This document shows, piece after piece, positions 23,881-36,600 of a DNA stretch of 64,000 nt (position 1 is the stretch's first letter; each line of letters starts with the position of its first letter). Source of the DNA: Amaranthus tricolor. Lineage: Eukaryota; Streptophyta; Magnoliopsida; Caryophyllales; Amaranthaceae. A program made the translations under genes and the position numbers. The stretch is from contig NC_080059.1 of the NCBI RefSeq assembly GCF_026212465.1, forward strand, positions 22,902,159-22,966,158. The letters run 5' to 3'. The notes beneath the pieces were generated by a model. That model was not told the origin of the DNA. It made no database searches and saw nothing but the letters and a program-made list of their open reading frames with translations.

Positions 23881-25568
23881 GGTTTTAAAGCTTTTTATGG
23901 TTTTTTCGCGGATAAAATAGCTCAAACTTGGTGTGTTTTGCACAAAACTTTGCACACAACACTCTTTGGTATATATTATTGTGTTTAAGTTGTTAGAATT
24001 GAAAATCATCGTCATATGCTTGAAATTACGTGTTAAGTTGCGATTTCATGGGTTTTTAAGCTTTTTTGGAACTTTCGCATAAAGTAGGTCAAACTTGGTT
24101 TGTTTTGCACGAACTTTGAACACAACACTATTAGGTATATATTATTGTGTTGAAGTGATTAGAATTGAAAATCATCGTCATATGGTAGAGATTAACGTGT
24201 TAAGGTTGCGATTTTATGTGTTTTTAAGCTTTTTTGGCACTTTCGCGCATAAAGTAGCTCAAACTTGGTTTGTTTTGCACGAAACACTTCATACAACAAT
24301 ATTTGTTATATATTATTGTTGAAGTGGTTAGAATCGAAAATCATAGTCATATGCTAGAAATTACGTGTTAAGTTGCGATTTTATGGGTTTTTAAGCTTTT
24401 TTTGCACTTTCGCGCACAAAGTAGCTCAAACTTGGTTTTTTTTTGGCACAAAACTTTGCACACAACACTATTTGGTATGTATTATTGTGTTGAAGTGGTT
24501 AGAATTGAAAATCATCGTCATATGCTACATATTACGTGCTACGTTGTGATTTTATGGATTTTTAAGCTTTTTTGGAACTTTCGCGCATAAAGTAGCTCAA
24601 ACTTGGTTTATTTTGCACGAAACTTTGCACAACAACACTATTTTGTATTTATTATTGTTGAAGTGGTTAGAATTGAAAATCATAGTCATATGCTAGAAAT
24701 TACATGTTAAGTTGCGATTTTATGGGTTTTAAAGCTTTTTAGGGTCTTTCGCGCGGATAAAATAGCTCAAACTTGGTGTGTTTTGCACAAAACTTTGCAC
24801 ACAACACTCTTTGGTATATATTATTGTGTTTAAGTTGTTAGAATATAAAATCATCGTCATACGCTTGAAATTACGTGTTAAGTTGCGATTTCATGGGTTT
24901 TTAAGCTTTTTTGGAACTTTCGCATAAAGTAGGTCAAACTTAGTTTGTTTTGCACGAACTTTGCACACAACACTATTAGGTATATATTATTGTGTTGAAG
25001 TGATTAGAATTGAAAATCATCGTCATATGGTAGAGATTACGTGTTAAGTTGCGATTTTATGTGTTTTTAAGCTTTTTTTGGCACTTTCGCGCATAAAGTA
25101 GCTCAAACTTGGTTTGTTTTGAACGAAACACTGCATACAACACTATTTGTTATATATTATTGTTGAAGTGGTTAGAATCGAAAATCATAGTCATATGCTA
25201 GAAATTACTTGTTAAGTTGCGATTTTATGGGTTTTTAAGCTTTTTTTTGCACTTTCGCGCACAAAGTAGCTCAAACTTGGTTTGTTTTTGCACAAAACTT
25301 TGCACACAACACTATTTGGTATGTATTATTGTTGAAGTGGTTAGAATTGAAAATCATCGTCATGTGCTAGACATTACGTGTTGAGTTGCGATTTTATGGG
25401 TTTTTATGCTTTTTTGGCACTTTCACACATAAAGTAGCTCAAACTTGGGTTTGTTTTGCACGAAACTTTGCACACAAAACTATTTGGTATATATTATTGT
25501 GTTCAAGTGGTTGGAATTGAAAATAATAGTCATATGCTAGAAATTACGTGTTAAGTTGCGATTTTATG
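23881..25568 (+). repeat. 5-mer higher-order repeat, period about 844 bp
   Basis: GGTTTTAAAGCTTTTTA occurs at 23881 and 24725, in each case followed by a G-rich CGCGGATAAAATAGC variant, then monomers with TTCGCATAAAGTAGGTC (a 2-bp shorter form) and with GTATTATTGTTGAAG or TATTATTGTTGAAG shortened by two bases. The second unit ends near 25568. Many small indels are seen in this stretch, more than elsewhere in the left array. Confidence 0.72.
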
Positions 25569-25766
25569 GGTTTTTTAGGCTTTTTAGGGACTTTCGCGCA
25601 TAAAGTAGCTCAAACTTGATTTGTTTTGCACAAAACTTTGCACACAACACTATTTGGTATGTATTATTGTTGAAGTGGTTAGAATTGAAAATCATCGTCA
25701 TATGCTAGACATTACGTGTTAAGTTGCGATTTTATAGGTTTTTATGCTTTTTTGGCACTTTCACAC

Positions 25767-25866
25767 NNNNNNNNNNNNNNNNNNNNNNNNNNNNNNNNNN
25801 NNNNNNNNNNNNNNNNNNNNNNNNNNNNNNNNNNNNNNNNNNNNNNNNNNNNNNNNNNNNNNNNNN
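25767..25866. other. assembly gap (100 N)
   Basis: Exactly 100 N interrupt the satellite between TTTCACAC and CACTTTCGCGC. A run of 100 is the common placeholder for a gap of unknown size, so true distance across it is not known and all right-hand coordinates are relative. An apparent open frame across the Ns is meaningless. Confidence 0.99.
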
Positions 25867-26861
25867 CACTTTCGCGCAAAAATTAGCTCAAACTTGATTT
25901 GTTTTGCACGAAACTTTGCACACAACACTATTTGGTATATATTATTGTGTTGAAGTGGTTAGAATTGAAAATAATAGTCATATGCTAGAAATTACGTGTT
26001 AAGTTGCGATTTTATGAGTTTTTAAGCTTTTTTGGCACTTTCGCGCATAATGTAGCTTAAACATGATTTGTTTTGCACGAAACATTGCACACAACACTAT
26101 TTGGTATACATTATTGTGTTGAAGCTGTTAGAATTGAAAAACATCGTTATATGCTAGAAATTACGTGTTAAGTTGCGATGTTATGGGGTTTTTAAGCTTT
26201 TTTGGCACTTTCGCGCATATAATAGCTCACACTTGATTTGTTATGCCCGAAACTTGGCACACAACACTATTTGGTACATATTATGGTGTTGAAATGGTAG
26301 AATTCCAAATAATAGTCCATTTGCTAGAAATTACGTGTTAATGTTGCGATTTTATGGGTTTTTAAGTTTTTTGGCACTTTCGCGCATAAAGTAGTTCAAA
26401 TTTAGTTTGTTTTGCACGAAACTTGGTACACAACACTATTTGGTATATATTATTGTGTTGAAACGGTTAGAATTCAAAATTCATCGTCTTATGCAAGTAA
26501 TTACGTGTTAAGTTGCGACTTCATGGGTTTTTAAGCTTATTTGGCACTTTCGCGCATAAAGTTGATCAAACATGGTTTGTTTTGCACGAAACTTTGCACA
26601 CAACACTATTTGGTATATATTATTGTGTTTAAATGGTTAGAATTGAAAATCATCGTTATATTCTAGAAATTACGTGTTAAGTTGCGATTTTATGGGTTTT
26701 TAAGCTTTTTTGGCACTTTCGCGCATAAAGTAGCTCAAACTTGGTTTGTTTTGCACGAAATTTGGCACAAAACACTATTGGTATAATTACTGTGTTGAAG
26801 TGCTAGAATTGAAAATCATAGTCATATTCTAGAAATTACGTGTTAAGTTGCAATTTTTTTG

Positions 26862-29100
26862 GTTTTGACCTTTCTTGGCACTTTCGCGCATATAGTAGCT
26901 CAAACTTGGTTGTTTTGCACGAAATTTAGCACACAACACTATTTGGTATATATTATTGTGTTGAAGTGGATAGAATTCAAATAATAGTCATATGCTAGAA
27001 ATTACGTGTTAAGTTGCGATTTTATGGGTTTTTAAGCTTTTTAGGCACTTTCGCGCAAAAATTAGCTCAAACTTGATTTGTTTTGCACGAAACTTTGCAC
27101 ACAACACTATTTGGTATATATTATTGTGTTGAGGTGGTTGGAATTAAAAATCATCGTCATATGCTAGAAATTACGTGCTAAGTTGTGATTTATTGGTTTT
27201 TGACCTTTCTTGGCACTTTCGCGCATATAGTAGCTCAAACTTGGTTTGTTTTGCACGAAATTTAGCACACAACACTATTTGGTATATATTATTGTGTTGA
27301 AGTGGTTAGAATTGAAAATAATAGTCATATGCTAGAAATTACGTGTTAAGTTGCGATTTTATGAGTTTTTAAGCTTTTTTGGCACTTTCGCGCATAAAGT
27401 AGCTTAACATGATTTGTTTTGCACGAAACATTGCACACAACACTATTTGGTATACATTATTGTGTTGAAGCTGTTAGAATTGAAAATAATAGTCATATGC
27501 TAGAAATTACGTGTTAAGTTGCGATTTTATGGGTTTTTAAGCTTTTTAGGCACTTTCGCGCATAAGTAGCTCACACTTCATTTGTTATGCACGAAACTTG
27601 GCACACAACACTATTTGGTACATATTAGGGTGTTGAAATGGTTAGAATTCAAAATAATAGTCATTTGCTAGAAATTACGTGTTATGTTGCGATTTTATGG
27701 GTTTTTATGTTTTTTGGCACTTTCGCGCATAAAGTAGTTCAAATTTAGTTTGTTTTGCACGAAACTTGGTACACAACACTATTTGGTATATATTATTGTG
27801 TTGAAGCAGTTAGAATTCAAAATTCAACGTCATATGCAAGAAATTACGTGTTAAGTTGCGACTTCAATGGGTTTTTAAGCTTATTTGGCACTTTCGCGCA
27901 TAAAGTCGATCAAACATGGTTTGTTTTGCACGAAACTTTGCACACAACACTATTTGGTATATATTATTGTGTTTAAATGGTTAGAATTGAAAATCATCGT
28001 TATATGCTAGAAATTACGTGTTAAGTTGCGATTTTATGGGTTTTTAAGCTTTTTTGGCACTTTCGCGCATAAAATAGCTCACACCTTGATTTGTTATGCC
28101 CGAAACTTGGCACACAACACTATTTGGTACATATTATGGTGTTGAAATGGTTAGAATTCAAAATAATAGTCATTTGCTAGAAATTACGTGTTATGTTTCG
28201 ATTTTATGGGTTTTTATGTTTTTTGGCACTTTCGCGCATAAAGTAGTTCAAATTTAGTTTGTTTTGCACGAAACTTCGTACACAACACTATTTGGTATAT
28301 ATTATTGTGTTGAAGCGGTTAGAATTCAAAATTCATCGTCATATGCAAGAAATTACGTGTTAAGTTGCGACTTCATGGGTTTTTAAGCTTATATCGCACT
28401 TTCGCGCATATAGTCGATCAAACATGGTTTGTTTTGCACGAAACTTTGCACACAACACTATTTGGTATATATTATTGTGTTTAAATGGTTAGAATTGAAA
28501 ATCATCGTTATATGCTAGAAATTACGTGTTAAGTTGCGATTTTATGGGTTTTTTAAGCTTTTTTGGCACTTTCGCGCATAAAGTAGCTCAAACTTGGTTT
28601 GTTTTGCACGAAACTTGGCACACAACACTATTTGGTATATATTATTGAGTTGAAGCGGTTAGAATTGAAAATTCATCGTCATATGCAAGAAAATTACGTG
28701 TTAAGTTATGATTTTATGGGTTTTTAAGCTTATTTGGCACTTTCGCGGATAAAGTCGATCAACATGGTTTGTTTTGCACGAAACTTTGCACACAACACTA
28801 TCTGGTATATATTATTGTGTTGAAGTGGTTCGAATTTAAAATAATAGTCATATGCTAGAAATTACGTGTTAAGTTGCGATTTTAAGGGTTTTTAAGCTTT
28901 TTTTGGCACATTCGCGCATCAAGTAGCTCAAACTTGGTTTGTTTTGCACGAAACTTGGCACACAAAACTATTTGGTATATATTACTGTGTTGAAGTGGCT
29001 AGAATTGAAAATCATAGTCATATTATAGAAATCACGTGTTAAGTTGCGATTTTAATGGTTTTTGACCTTTCTTGGCACTTTCGCGCATATAGTAGCTCAA
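26862..29100 (+). repeat. satellite subregion with TTTGACCTTTCTTGGC monomers
   Basis: A monomer variant with GGTTTTTGACCTTTCTTGG and CGCATATAGTAGC appears near 26862, 27197 and 29049. The first two are about two monomers apart. Neighbouring monomers are class B and C forms that reappear in the same order around 27.6-28.0 and 28.1-28.5 kb, indicating local block duplication with small indels, though I could not fix clean unit borders. Confidence 0.55.
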
Positions 29101-30510
29101 ACTTGGTTTGTTTTGCACGAAATTTAGCACACAACACTATTTGGTATATATTATTGTGTTGAAGTGGATAGAATAGAAAATAATAGTCATATGCTAGAAA
29201 TTACGTGTTAAGTTGCGATTTTATGGGTTTTTAAGCTTTTTAGGCACTTTCGCGCAAAAATTAGCTCAAACTTGATTTGTTTTGCACGAAACTTTGCACA
29301 CAACACTATTTGGTATATATTATTGTGTTGAGGTGGTTGGAATTAAAAATCATCGTCATATGCTAGAAATTATGTGCTAAGTTGCGATTTTACGGGTTTT
29401 AAAGCTTTTTTAGCTCGTTCGCGCATAAAATAGCTAAAACTTGGTGTGTTTTACAGAAAACTTTGCACATAACACTCTTTGCTATATATTATTGTGTTGA
29501 AGTGGTTAGAATTGAAAATAATAGTCATATGCTTGAAATTACGTGTTAAGTTGCGATTTTATGGGTTTTTAAGCTTTTTAGACACTTTTGCCGCATAAAG
29601 TAGCTCAAACTTGATTTGTTTTGCACGAAACTTGGCACACAACACTATATGGTATATATTATCGTGTTGAAGTGGTTAGAATTGAAAATAATAGTCATAT
29701 GATAGAAATTACGTGTTAAGTTGCGATTTTATGAGTTTTTAAGCTTTTTTGGCACTTTCGCGCATAAAGTAGCTTAAACATGATTTGTTTTGCACGAAAC
29801 ATTGCACACAACACTATTTGGTATACATTATTGTGTTGAAGCTGTTAGAATTGAAAATAATAGTCATATGCTAGAAATTACGTGTTAAGTTGCGATTTTA
29901 TGGGTTTTTAAGCTTTTTAGGCACTTTCGCGCATAAAGTAGCTCACACTTGCTTTGTTATGCACGAAACTTGGCACACAACACTATTTGGTATATATTAT
30001 TGTGTTGAAAACGGTTAGAATTCAAAATTCATCGTCATATGCAAGAAATTACGTGTTAAGTTGCGACTTCATGGGTTTTTAAGCTTATTTGGAACTTTCG
30101 CGCATAAAGTCGATCAAACATGGTTTGTTTTGCACGAAACTTTGCACACAACACTATTTGGTATATATTATTGTGTTGAAACGGTTAGAATTGAAAATCA
30201 TCGTTATATGTTAGAAATTACGTGTTAAGTTGCGATTTTATGGGTTTTTAAGCTTTTTTGGCACTTTCGCGCATAAAGTAGCTCAAACTTGGTTTGTTTT
30301 GCACGAAACTTGGCACACAACACTATTTGGTATATATTATTGTATTTAAATGGTTAGAATTGAAAATCATCTTCATATGCTAGAAATTACGTGTTAAGTT
30401 GCGATTTTATGGGTTTTTAAGCTTTTTTGGCACTTTCGCGCATAAAGTAGCTCAAACTTGGTTTGTTTTGCACGAAACTTGGCACACAACACTATTAGGT
30501 ATATATTATT

Positions 30511-33230
30511 GAGTTGAAGCGGTTAGAACTGAAAATTCATCGTCATATGCAAGAAATTACGTGTTAAGTTACGATTTTAAGGGTTTTTAAGCTTATTTGG
30601 CACTTTCGCGCAAAAAGTCGATCAAACATAGTTTGATTTGCACGAAACCTTGCACTCAACACTATTTGGGTATATATTATTGTTTTGAAGTGGTTAGAAT
30701 TGAAAATAATAGTCATATGTTAGAAATTACGTGTTAAGTGGCGATTTCATGGGTTTTTAAGCTTTTTTGGCACTTTTGCGCATAAAGTATCTCAAACTTG
30801 GTTTTTGTTTTGCACGAAACTTTGCACACAACACTATTTGGTATATATTATTGTGTTGAAGTGGTTAGAATTGAAAATAATAGTCATATGCTAGAATTAA
30901 GTGTTAAGTTGCGATTTTATGGGTTTTTAAGCTTTTTAGACACTTTCGCGCATAAAGTAGCTTAAACTTGATTTGTTTTGCACGAAACTTTCCACACAAC
31001 ACCATTTGGTATACATTATTGTGTTGAAGTTGTTAGAATTGAAAATTATAGTCATATGCTAGAAATTACATGTTAAGTTGCGATTTTATGGGTTTTTAAG
31101 CTTTTTAGGCACTTTCGCGCATAAAGTAGCTCACACTTGATTTGTTATGCACGAAACTTGGCACACAACACTATTTGGTACATATTATGGTGTTGAAAAG
31201 GTGAGAATTCAAAATAATAGTCATTTGCTAGAAATTACCTGTTATGTTGCGATTTTATGGGTTTTTAAGTTTTTTGACACTTTCGCGCATAAAGTAGTTC
31301 AAATTTAGTTTGTTTTGCACGAAACTTGGTACACAACACTATTTGGTATATATTATTGTGTTGAAGCGGTTAGAATTCAAAATTCAACGTCATATGCAAA
31401 AAATTACGTGTTAAGTTGCAACTTCATGGGTTTTTAAGCTTATTTGGCACTTTCGCGCATAAAGTCGATCAAACATGGTTTGTTTTGCACGAAACTTTGC
31501 ACACAACACTATTTGGTATATATTATTGTGTTTAAATGGTTAGAATTGAAAATCATCGTTATATGCTAGAAATTACGTGTTAAGTTGCGATTTTATGGGT
31601 TTTTAAGCTTTTTTGGCACTTTCGCGCATAAAATAGCTCACACTTGATTTGTTATGCCCGAAACTTGGCACACAACACTATTTGGTACATATTATGGTGT
31701 TGAAATGGTTAGAATTCAAAATAATAGTCATTTGCTAGAAATTACGTGTTATGTTGCGATTTCATGGGTTTTTAAGTTTTTTGGCACTTTCGCGCATAAA
31801 GTAGTTCAAATTTAGTTTGTTTTGCACGAAATTTGGTACACAACACTATTTGGTATATATTATTGTGTTGAAGTGGTTAGAATTCAAAATTCATCGTCAT
31901 ATGCAAGAAATTACGTGTTAAGTTGCGACTTCATGGGTTTTTAAGCTTATTTCGCACTTTCGCGCATAAAGTCGATCAAACATGGTTTGTTTTGCACGAA
32001 ACTTTGCACACAAACACTATTTGGTATATATTATTGTGTTTAAATGGTTAGAATTGAAAATCATCGTTATATGTTAGAAATTACGTGTTAAGTTGCGATT
32101 TTATGGCTTTTTAAGCTTTTTTGGCACTTTCGCGCATAAAGTAGCTCAAACTTGGTTTGTTTTGCACGAAACTTGGCACACAACACTATTTGGTATATAT
32201 GATTGAGTTGAAGCGGTTAGAATTGAAAATTCATCGTCATATGCAAGAAATTACGTGTTAAGTTACGATTTTAAGGGTTTTTAAGCTTATTTGGCACTTT
32301 CGCGCATAAAGTCGATCAAACATAGTTTGATTTGCACGAAACCTTGCACTCAACACTATTTGGTATATATTATTGTTTTGAAGTGGTTAGAATTGAAAAT
32401 AATAGTCATATGCTAGAAATTACGTCTTAAGTGGCGATTTCATGGGTTTTTAAGCTTTTTTGGCACTTTTGCGCATAAAGTAGCTCAAACTTGGTTTGTT
32501 TTGCACGAAACTTGGCGCACAACACTATTTGGTATATATTATTGAGTTGAAGCGGTTAGAATTGAAAATTCATCGTCATATGCAAGAAATTACGTGTTAA
32601 GTTACGATTTTATGGGTTTTTAAGCTTATTTGGCACTTTCGCGCATAAAGTCGATCAAACATAGTTTGATTTGCACGAAACTTTGCACACAACACTATTT
32701 GGTATATATTATTGTGTTGAAGTGGTTAGAATTGAAAATAATAGTCATATGCTAGAATTACGTGTTAAGTTGCGATTTTATGGGTTTTTAAGCTTTTTAG
32801 ACACTTTCGCGCATAAAGTAGCTTAAACTTGATTTGTTTTGGACGAAACTTTCCACACAACCACCATTTGGTATACATTATTGTGTTGAAGTTGTTAGAA
32901 TTGAAAATAATAGTCATATGCTAGAAATTACATGTTAAGTTGCGATTTTATGGGTTTTTAAGCTTTTTAGGCACTTTCGCGCATAAAGTAGCTCACACTT
33001 GATTTGTTATGCACGAAACTTGGCACACAACACTATTTGGTACATATTATGGTGTTGAAAAGGTTAGAATTCAAAATAAAAGTCATTTGCTAGAAATTAC
33101 CTGTTATGTTGCGATTTTATGGGTTTTTAAGTTTTTTGACACTTTCGCGCATAAAGTAGTTCAAATTTAGTTTGTTTTGCACGAAACTTGGTACACAACA
33201 CTATTTGGTATATATTATTGTGTTGAAGCG
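30511..33230 (+). repeat. 10/11-mer higher-order repeat, two copies
   Basis: GAGTTGAAGCGG starts at 30511 and 32205 (offset 1,694, ten monomers), and GTGGCGATTTCATGGG repeats at about the same offset. After an extra monomer in the second copy (a further GAGTTGAAGC at 32544) the offset becomes 1,861: GCTTTTTAGACAC at 30931 and 32792, TTAGAATTCAAAATAA-type B monomers at about 31200 and 33061. Matching ends near 31370 and 33230. Confidence 0.75.
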
Positions 33231-33649
33231 GTTAGAATTGAAAATTCATCGTCATATGCAAGAAATTACGTGTTAAGTTACGATTTTATGGGTTTTTAAG
33301 CTTATTTGGCACTTTCGCGCATAAAGTCGATCAAACATGGTTTGATTTGCACGAAACTTTGCACTCAACACTATTTGGTATATATTATTGTGTTCAAGTG
33401 GTTAGAATTTAAAATAATAGTCATATGCTAGAAATTACGTGTTAAGTTGCGATTTTATGGGTTTTTAAGCTTTTTAGGCACTTTTGCGCATAAAGTAGCT
33501 CAAACTTAATTTGTTTTGCACGAAACTTTGCACAAAACACTACTTGGTATATATTATTGTGTTGAGGTGGTTAGCATTGAAAATAATCGTCATATGCTAG
33601 AAATTACGTGTTAAGTTGCGATTTTATGGGTTTTTAAGCTTTTTTGGCA

Positions 33650-36600
33650 CTTTCGCGTATAAAGTAGCTCAAACATGGTTTTTGTTTTGCACGAAACTTT
33701 GCACACAACACTATTTGGTATATATTATTGTGTTGAAGTGGTTAGAATTGAAAATAATAGTCATATGCTAGAATTACATGTTAAGTTGCAATTTTATGGG
33801 TTTTTAAGCTTTTTAGACACTTTCCGCGTATAAAGTAGCTCAAACTTGATTTGTTTTGCACGAAACTTTGCACACTACACTATTTGGTACATATTATGGT
33901 GTTGAAATGGTTAGAATTCAAAATAATAGTCAGTTGCTAGAAATTACGTGTTATGTTGCGATTTTATGGGTTTTTAAGTTTTTTCGAACTTTCGCGCATA
34001 AATTAGTTCAAATTTAGTTTGTTTTGCACGAAACTTGGTACACAACATTGTTTGGTATATATTATTGTGTTGAAGCGGTAAGAATTAAAAATTCATCGTC
34101 ATATGCAAGAAATTACGTGTTAAGTTGCGACTTCATGGGTTTTTAAGCTTATTTGGCATTTTCGCGCATAAAGTCGATGAAACATGGTTTGTTTTGCGCG
34201 AAACATTGCACACAACACGATTTGGTATATATTATTGTGTTTAAATGGTTAGAATTGAAAAATCATCGTCATATGTTAGAAATTACGTGTTCAGTTGCGT
34301 TTTTATTGGTTTTAAAGGTCTTTTGGAACTTTCGCGCATAAAGTAGCTCAAACATGGTTTGTTTTGCACGAAACTTTGAACACAACACTATTTGGTATAT
34401 ATTATTGTGTTGAAGTGGTTAGAATTTAAAATAATAGTCATATGCTAGAAATTACGTGTTAAGTTGCGATTTTATGGGTTTTTAAGCTTTTTAGGCACTT
34501 TTGCGCATAAAGTGGCTCAAACTTAATTTGTTTTGCACGAAACTTTGCACAAAACACTACTTGGTATATATTATTGTGTTGAGGTGGTTAGAATTGAAAA
34601 TCATCGTCATATGCTAGAAATTACGTGTTAAGTTGCGATTTTATGGGTTGTTAAGCTTTTTTGGAACTTTCGCGCATAAAGTAGCTCAAACATGGTTTGT
34701 TTTGCGCGAAACTTTGCACACAACACTATTTGGTATATATTATTGTGTTGAAGTTGTTAGAATTGAAAATTATCGTCATATGCTAGAGATTACGTGTTAA
34801 GTTGCGATTTTATGGGTTTTAAAGCTTTTTTGGCACTTTCGCGTATAAAGTAGCTTAAACATGGTTTTTGTTTTGCACGAAACTTTGCACACAACACTAT
34901 TTGGTATATATTATTGTGTTGAAGTGGTTAGAATTGAAAATAATAGTCATATGCTAGAATTACATGTTAAGTTGCGATTTTATGGGTTTTTAAGCTTTTT
35001 AGACACTTTCGCGTATAAAGTAGCTCAAACTTGATTTGTTTTGCACGAAACTTTGCACACTACACTATTTGGTACATATTATGGTGTTGAAATGGTTAGA
35101 ATTCAAAATAATAGTCAGTTGCTAGAAATTACGTGTTATGTTGCGATTTTATGGGTTTTTAAGTTTTTTGGAACTTTCGCGCATAAAGTAGTTCAAATTT
35201 AGTTTGTTTTGCACAAAACTTGGTACACAACACTATTTGGTATATATTATTGTGTTGAAGCGGTAAGAATTGAAAATTCATCGTCATATGCAAGAAATTA
35301 CGTGTTAAGTTGCAACTTAATGGGTTTTTAAGCTTATTTGGCACCTTCGCGCATAAAGTCGATGAAACATGGTTTGTTTTGCGCGAAACATTGCACACAA
35401 CACTATTTGGTATATATTATTGTGTTTAAATGGTTAGAATTGAAAATCATCGTCATATGCTAGAAATTACGTGTTCAGTTGCGATTTTATTGGTTTTAAA
35501 GGTCTTTTGGAACTTTCGCGCATAAAGTAGCTCAAACATGGTTTGTTTTGCACGAAACTTTGCACACAACACTATTTGGTATATACTATTGTATTGAAGT
35601 GGTTAGAATTTAAAATAATAGTCATATGCTAGAAATTACGTGTTAAGTTGTGATTTTATGGGTTTTTATGCTTTTTAGGTACTTTCGCGCATAAAGTAGC
35701 TCAAACTTGATTTGTTTTGCACAAAAACTTTGCATACAACACTATTTGGTATATATTATTTTGTTGAGGTGGTTAGAATTGAAAATCATCGTCATATGCT
35801 AGAAATTACGTGTTAAGTTGCGATTTTATGGGTTTATAAACTTTTTTGCCACTTTCGCGCATAAAGTAGCTCAAACTTGGTGTGTTTTGCACAAAACTTT
35901 GCGCACAACACTATTTGGTATATATTATTGTGTTGAAGCGGTTAGAATTGAAAATAATCATCATATGCTAGAGATTACGTGTTAAGTTGCGATTTTATGG
36001 GTTTTTAAGCTTTTTATACACTTTCGCGGATAAAGTAGCTCAAACTTGATTTGTTTTACACGAAACTTGGCACACAACACTATATGGTATATATTATTGT
36101 GTTGAAGTGGTTAGAATTGAAAATAATAGTCATATGCTAGAAATTACGTGTTAAGTTGCGATTTCATGGGTTTTTAAGCTTTTTTGGCACTTTCGCGCAT
36201 AAAGTAACTCAAACTTGGTGTATGTTGCACGAAACTTTGCACACAACACTATTTGGTATATATTATTGTGTTGAGTCAGTTTGAATTGAAAATCATCGTC
36301 ATATGCTAGAGATTACGTGTTAAGTTTCGATTTTATGGGTTTTTAAGCTTTTTTGGCAGTTTCGCGCATTAAATAGCTCACACTTGAGTTGTTATGCACG
36401 AAACTTGGCACACAACACTATTTGGTACATATTATGGTGTTGAAATGGTTAGAATTCAAAATAATAGTCATTTGCTAGAAATTACGTGTTATCTTGCGAT
36501 TTTATGGGTTTTTAAGTTTTTTGGCACTTTCGCGCATAAAGTAATTCAAACTTGGTTTGTTTTGCACGAAATTTCGCACACAACACTATTTGGTATATAT

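Larger units (their letters stand above)
5258..25766 (+). repeat. 169-bp AT-rich tandem satellite, left array
   Basis: Monomers of about 169 bp run head to tail. Landmarks within a monomer, numbered from AAATTACGTG, are GATTTTATGGG (about 20), a HindIII site AAGCTT (about 36), TTTGGCACTTTCGCGCAT (about 44), TTTTGCACGAAAC (about 83), CACACAACACTATTTGGT (about 100), TATATATTATTGTGTTGAAG and an NdeI site CATATG (about 160). Between 5258 and 15950 the array alternates with truncated LTR pieces; from 15951 it is uninterrupted (about 58 monomers by length). T-rich strand bias is strong. No coding signal: 169 is not a multiple of three and stops occur in most monomers. Family name unknown to me; a centromeric or other heterochromatic location is inference. 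Confidence 0.95.

Noticed and set aside
24095..27976. Short + strand frames of 62-75 codons, including one crossing the Ns
   Set aside because: Chance satellite readings; one includes undefined residues from the gap.
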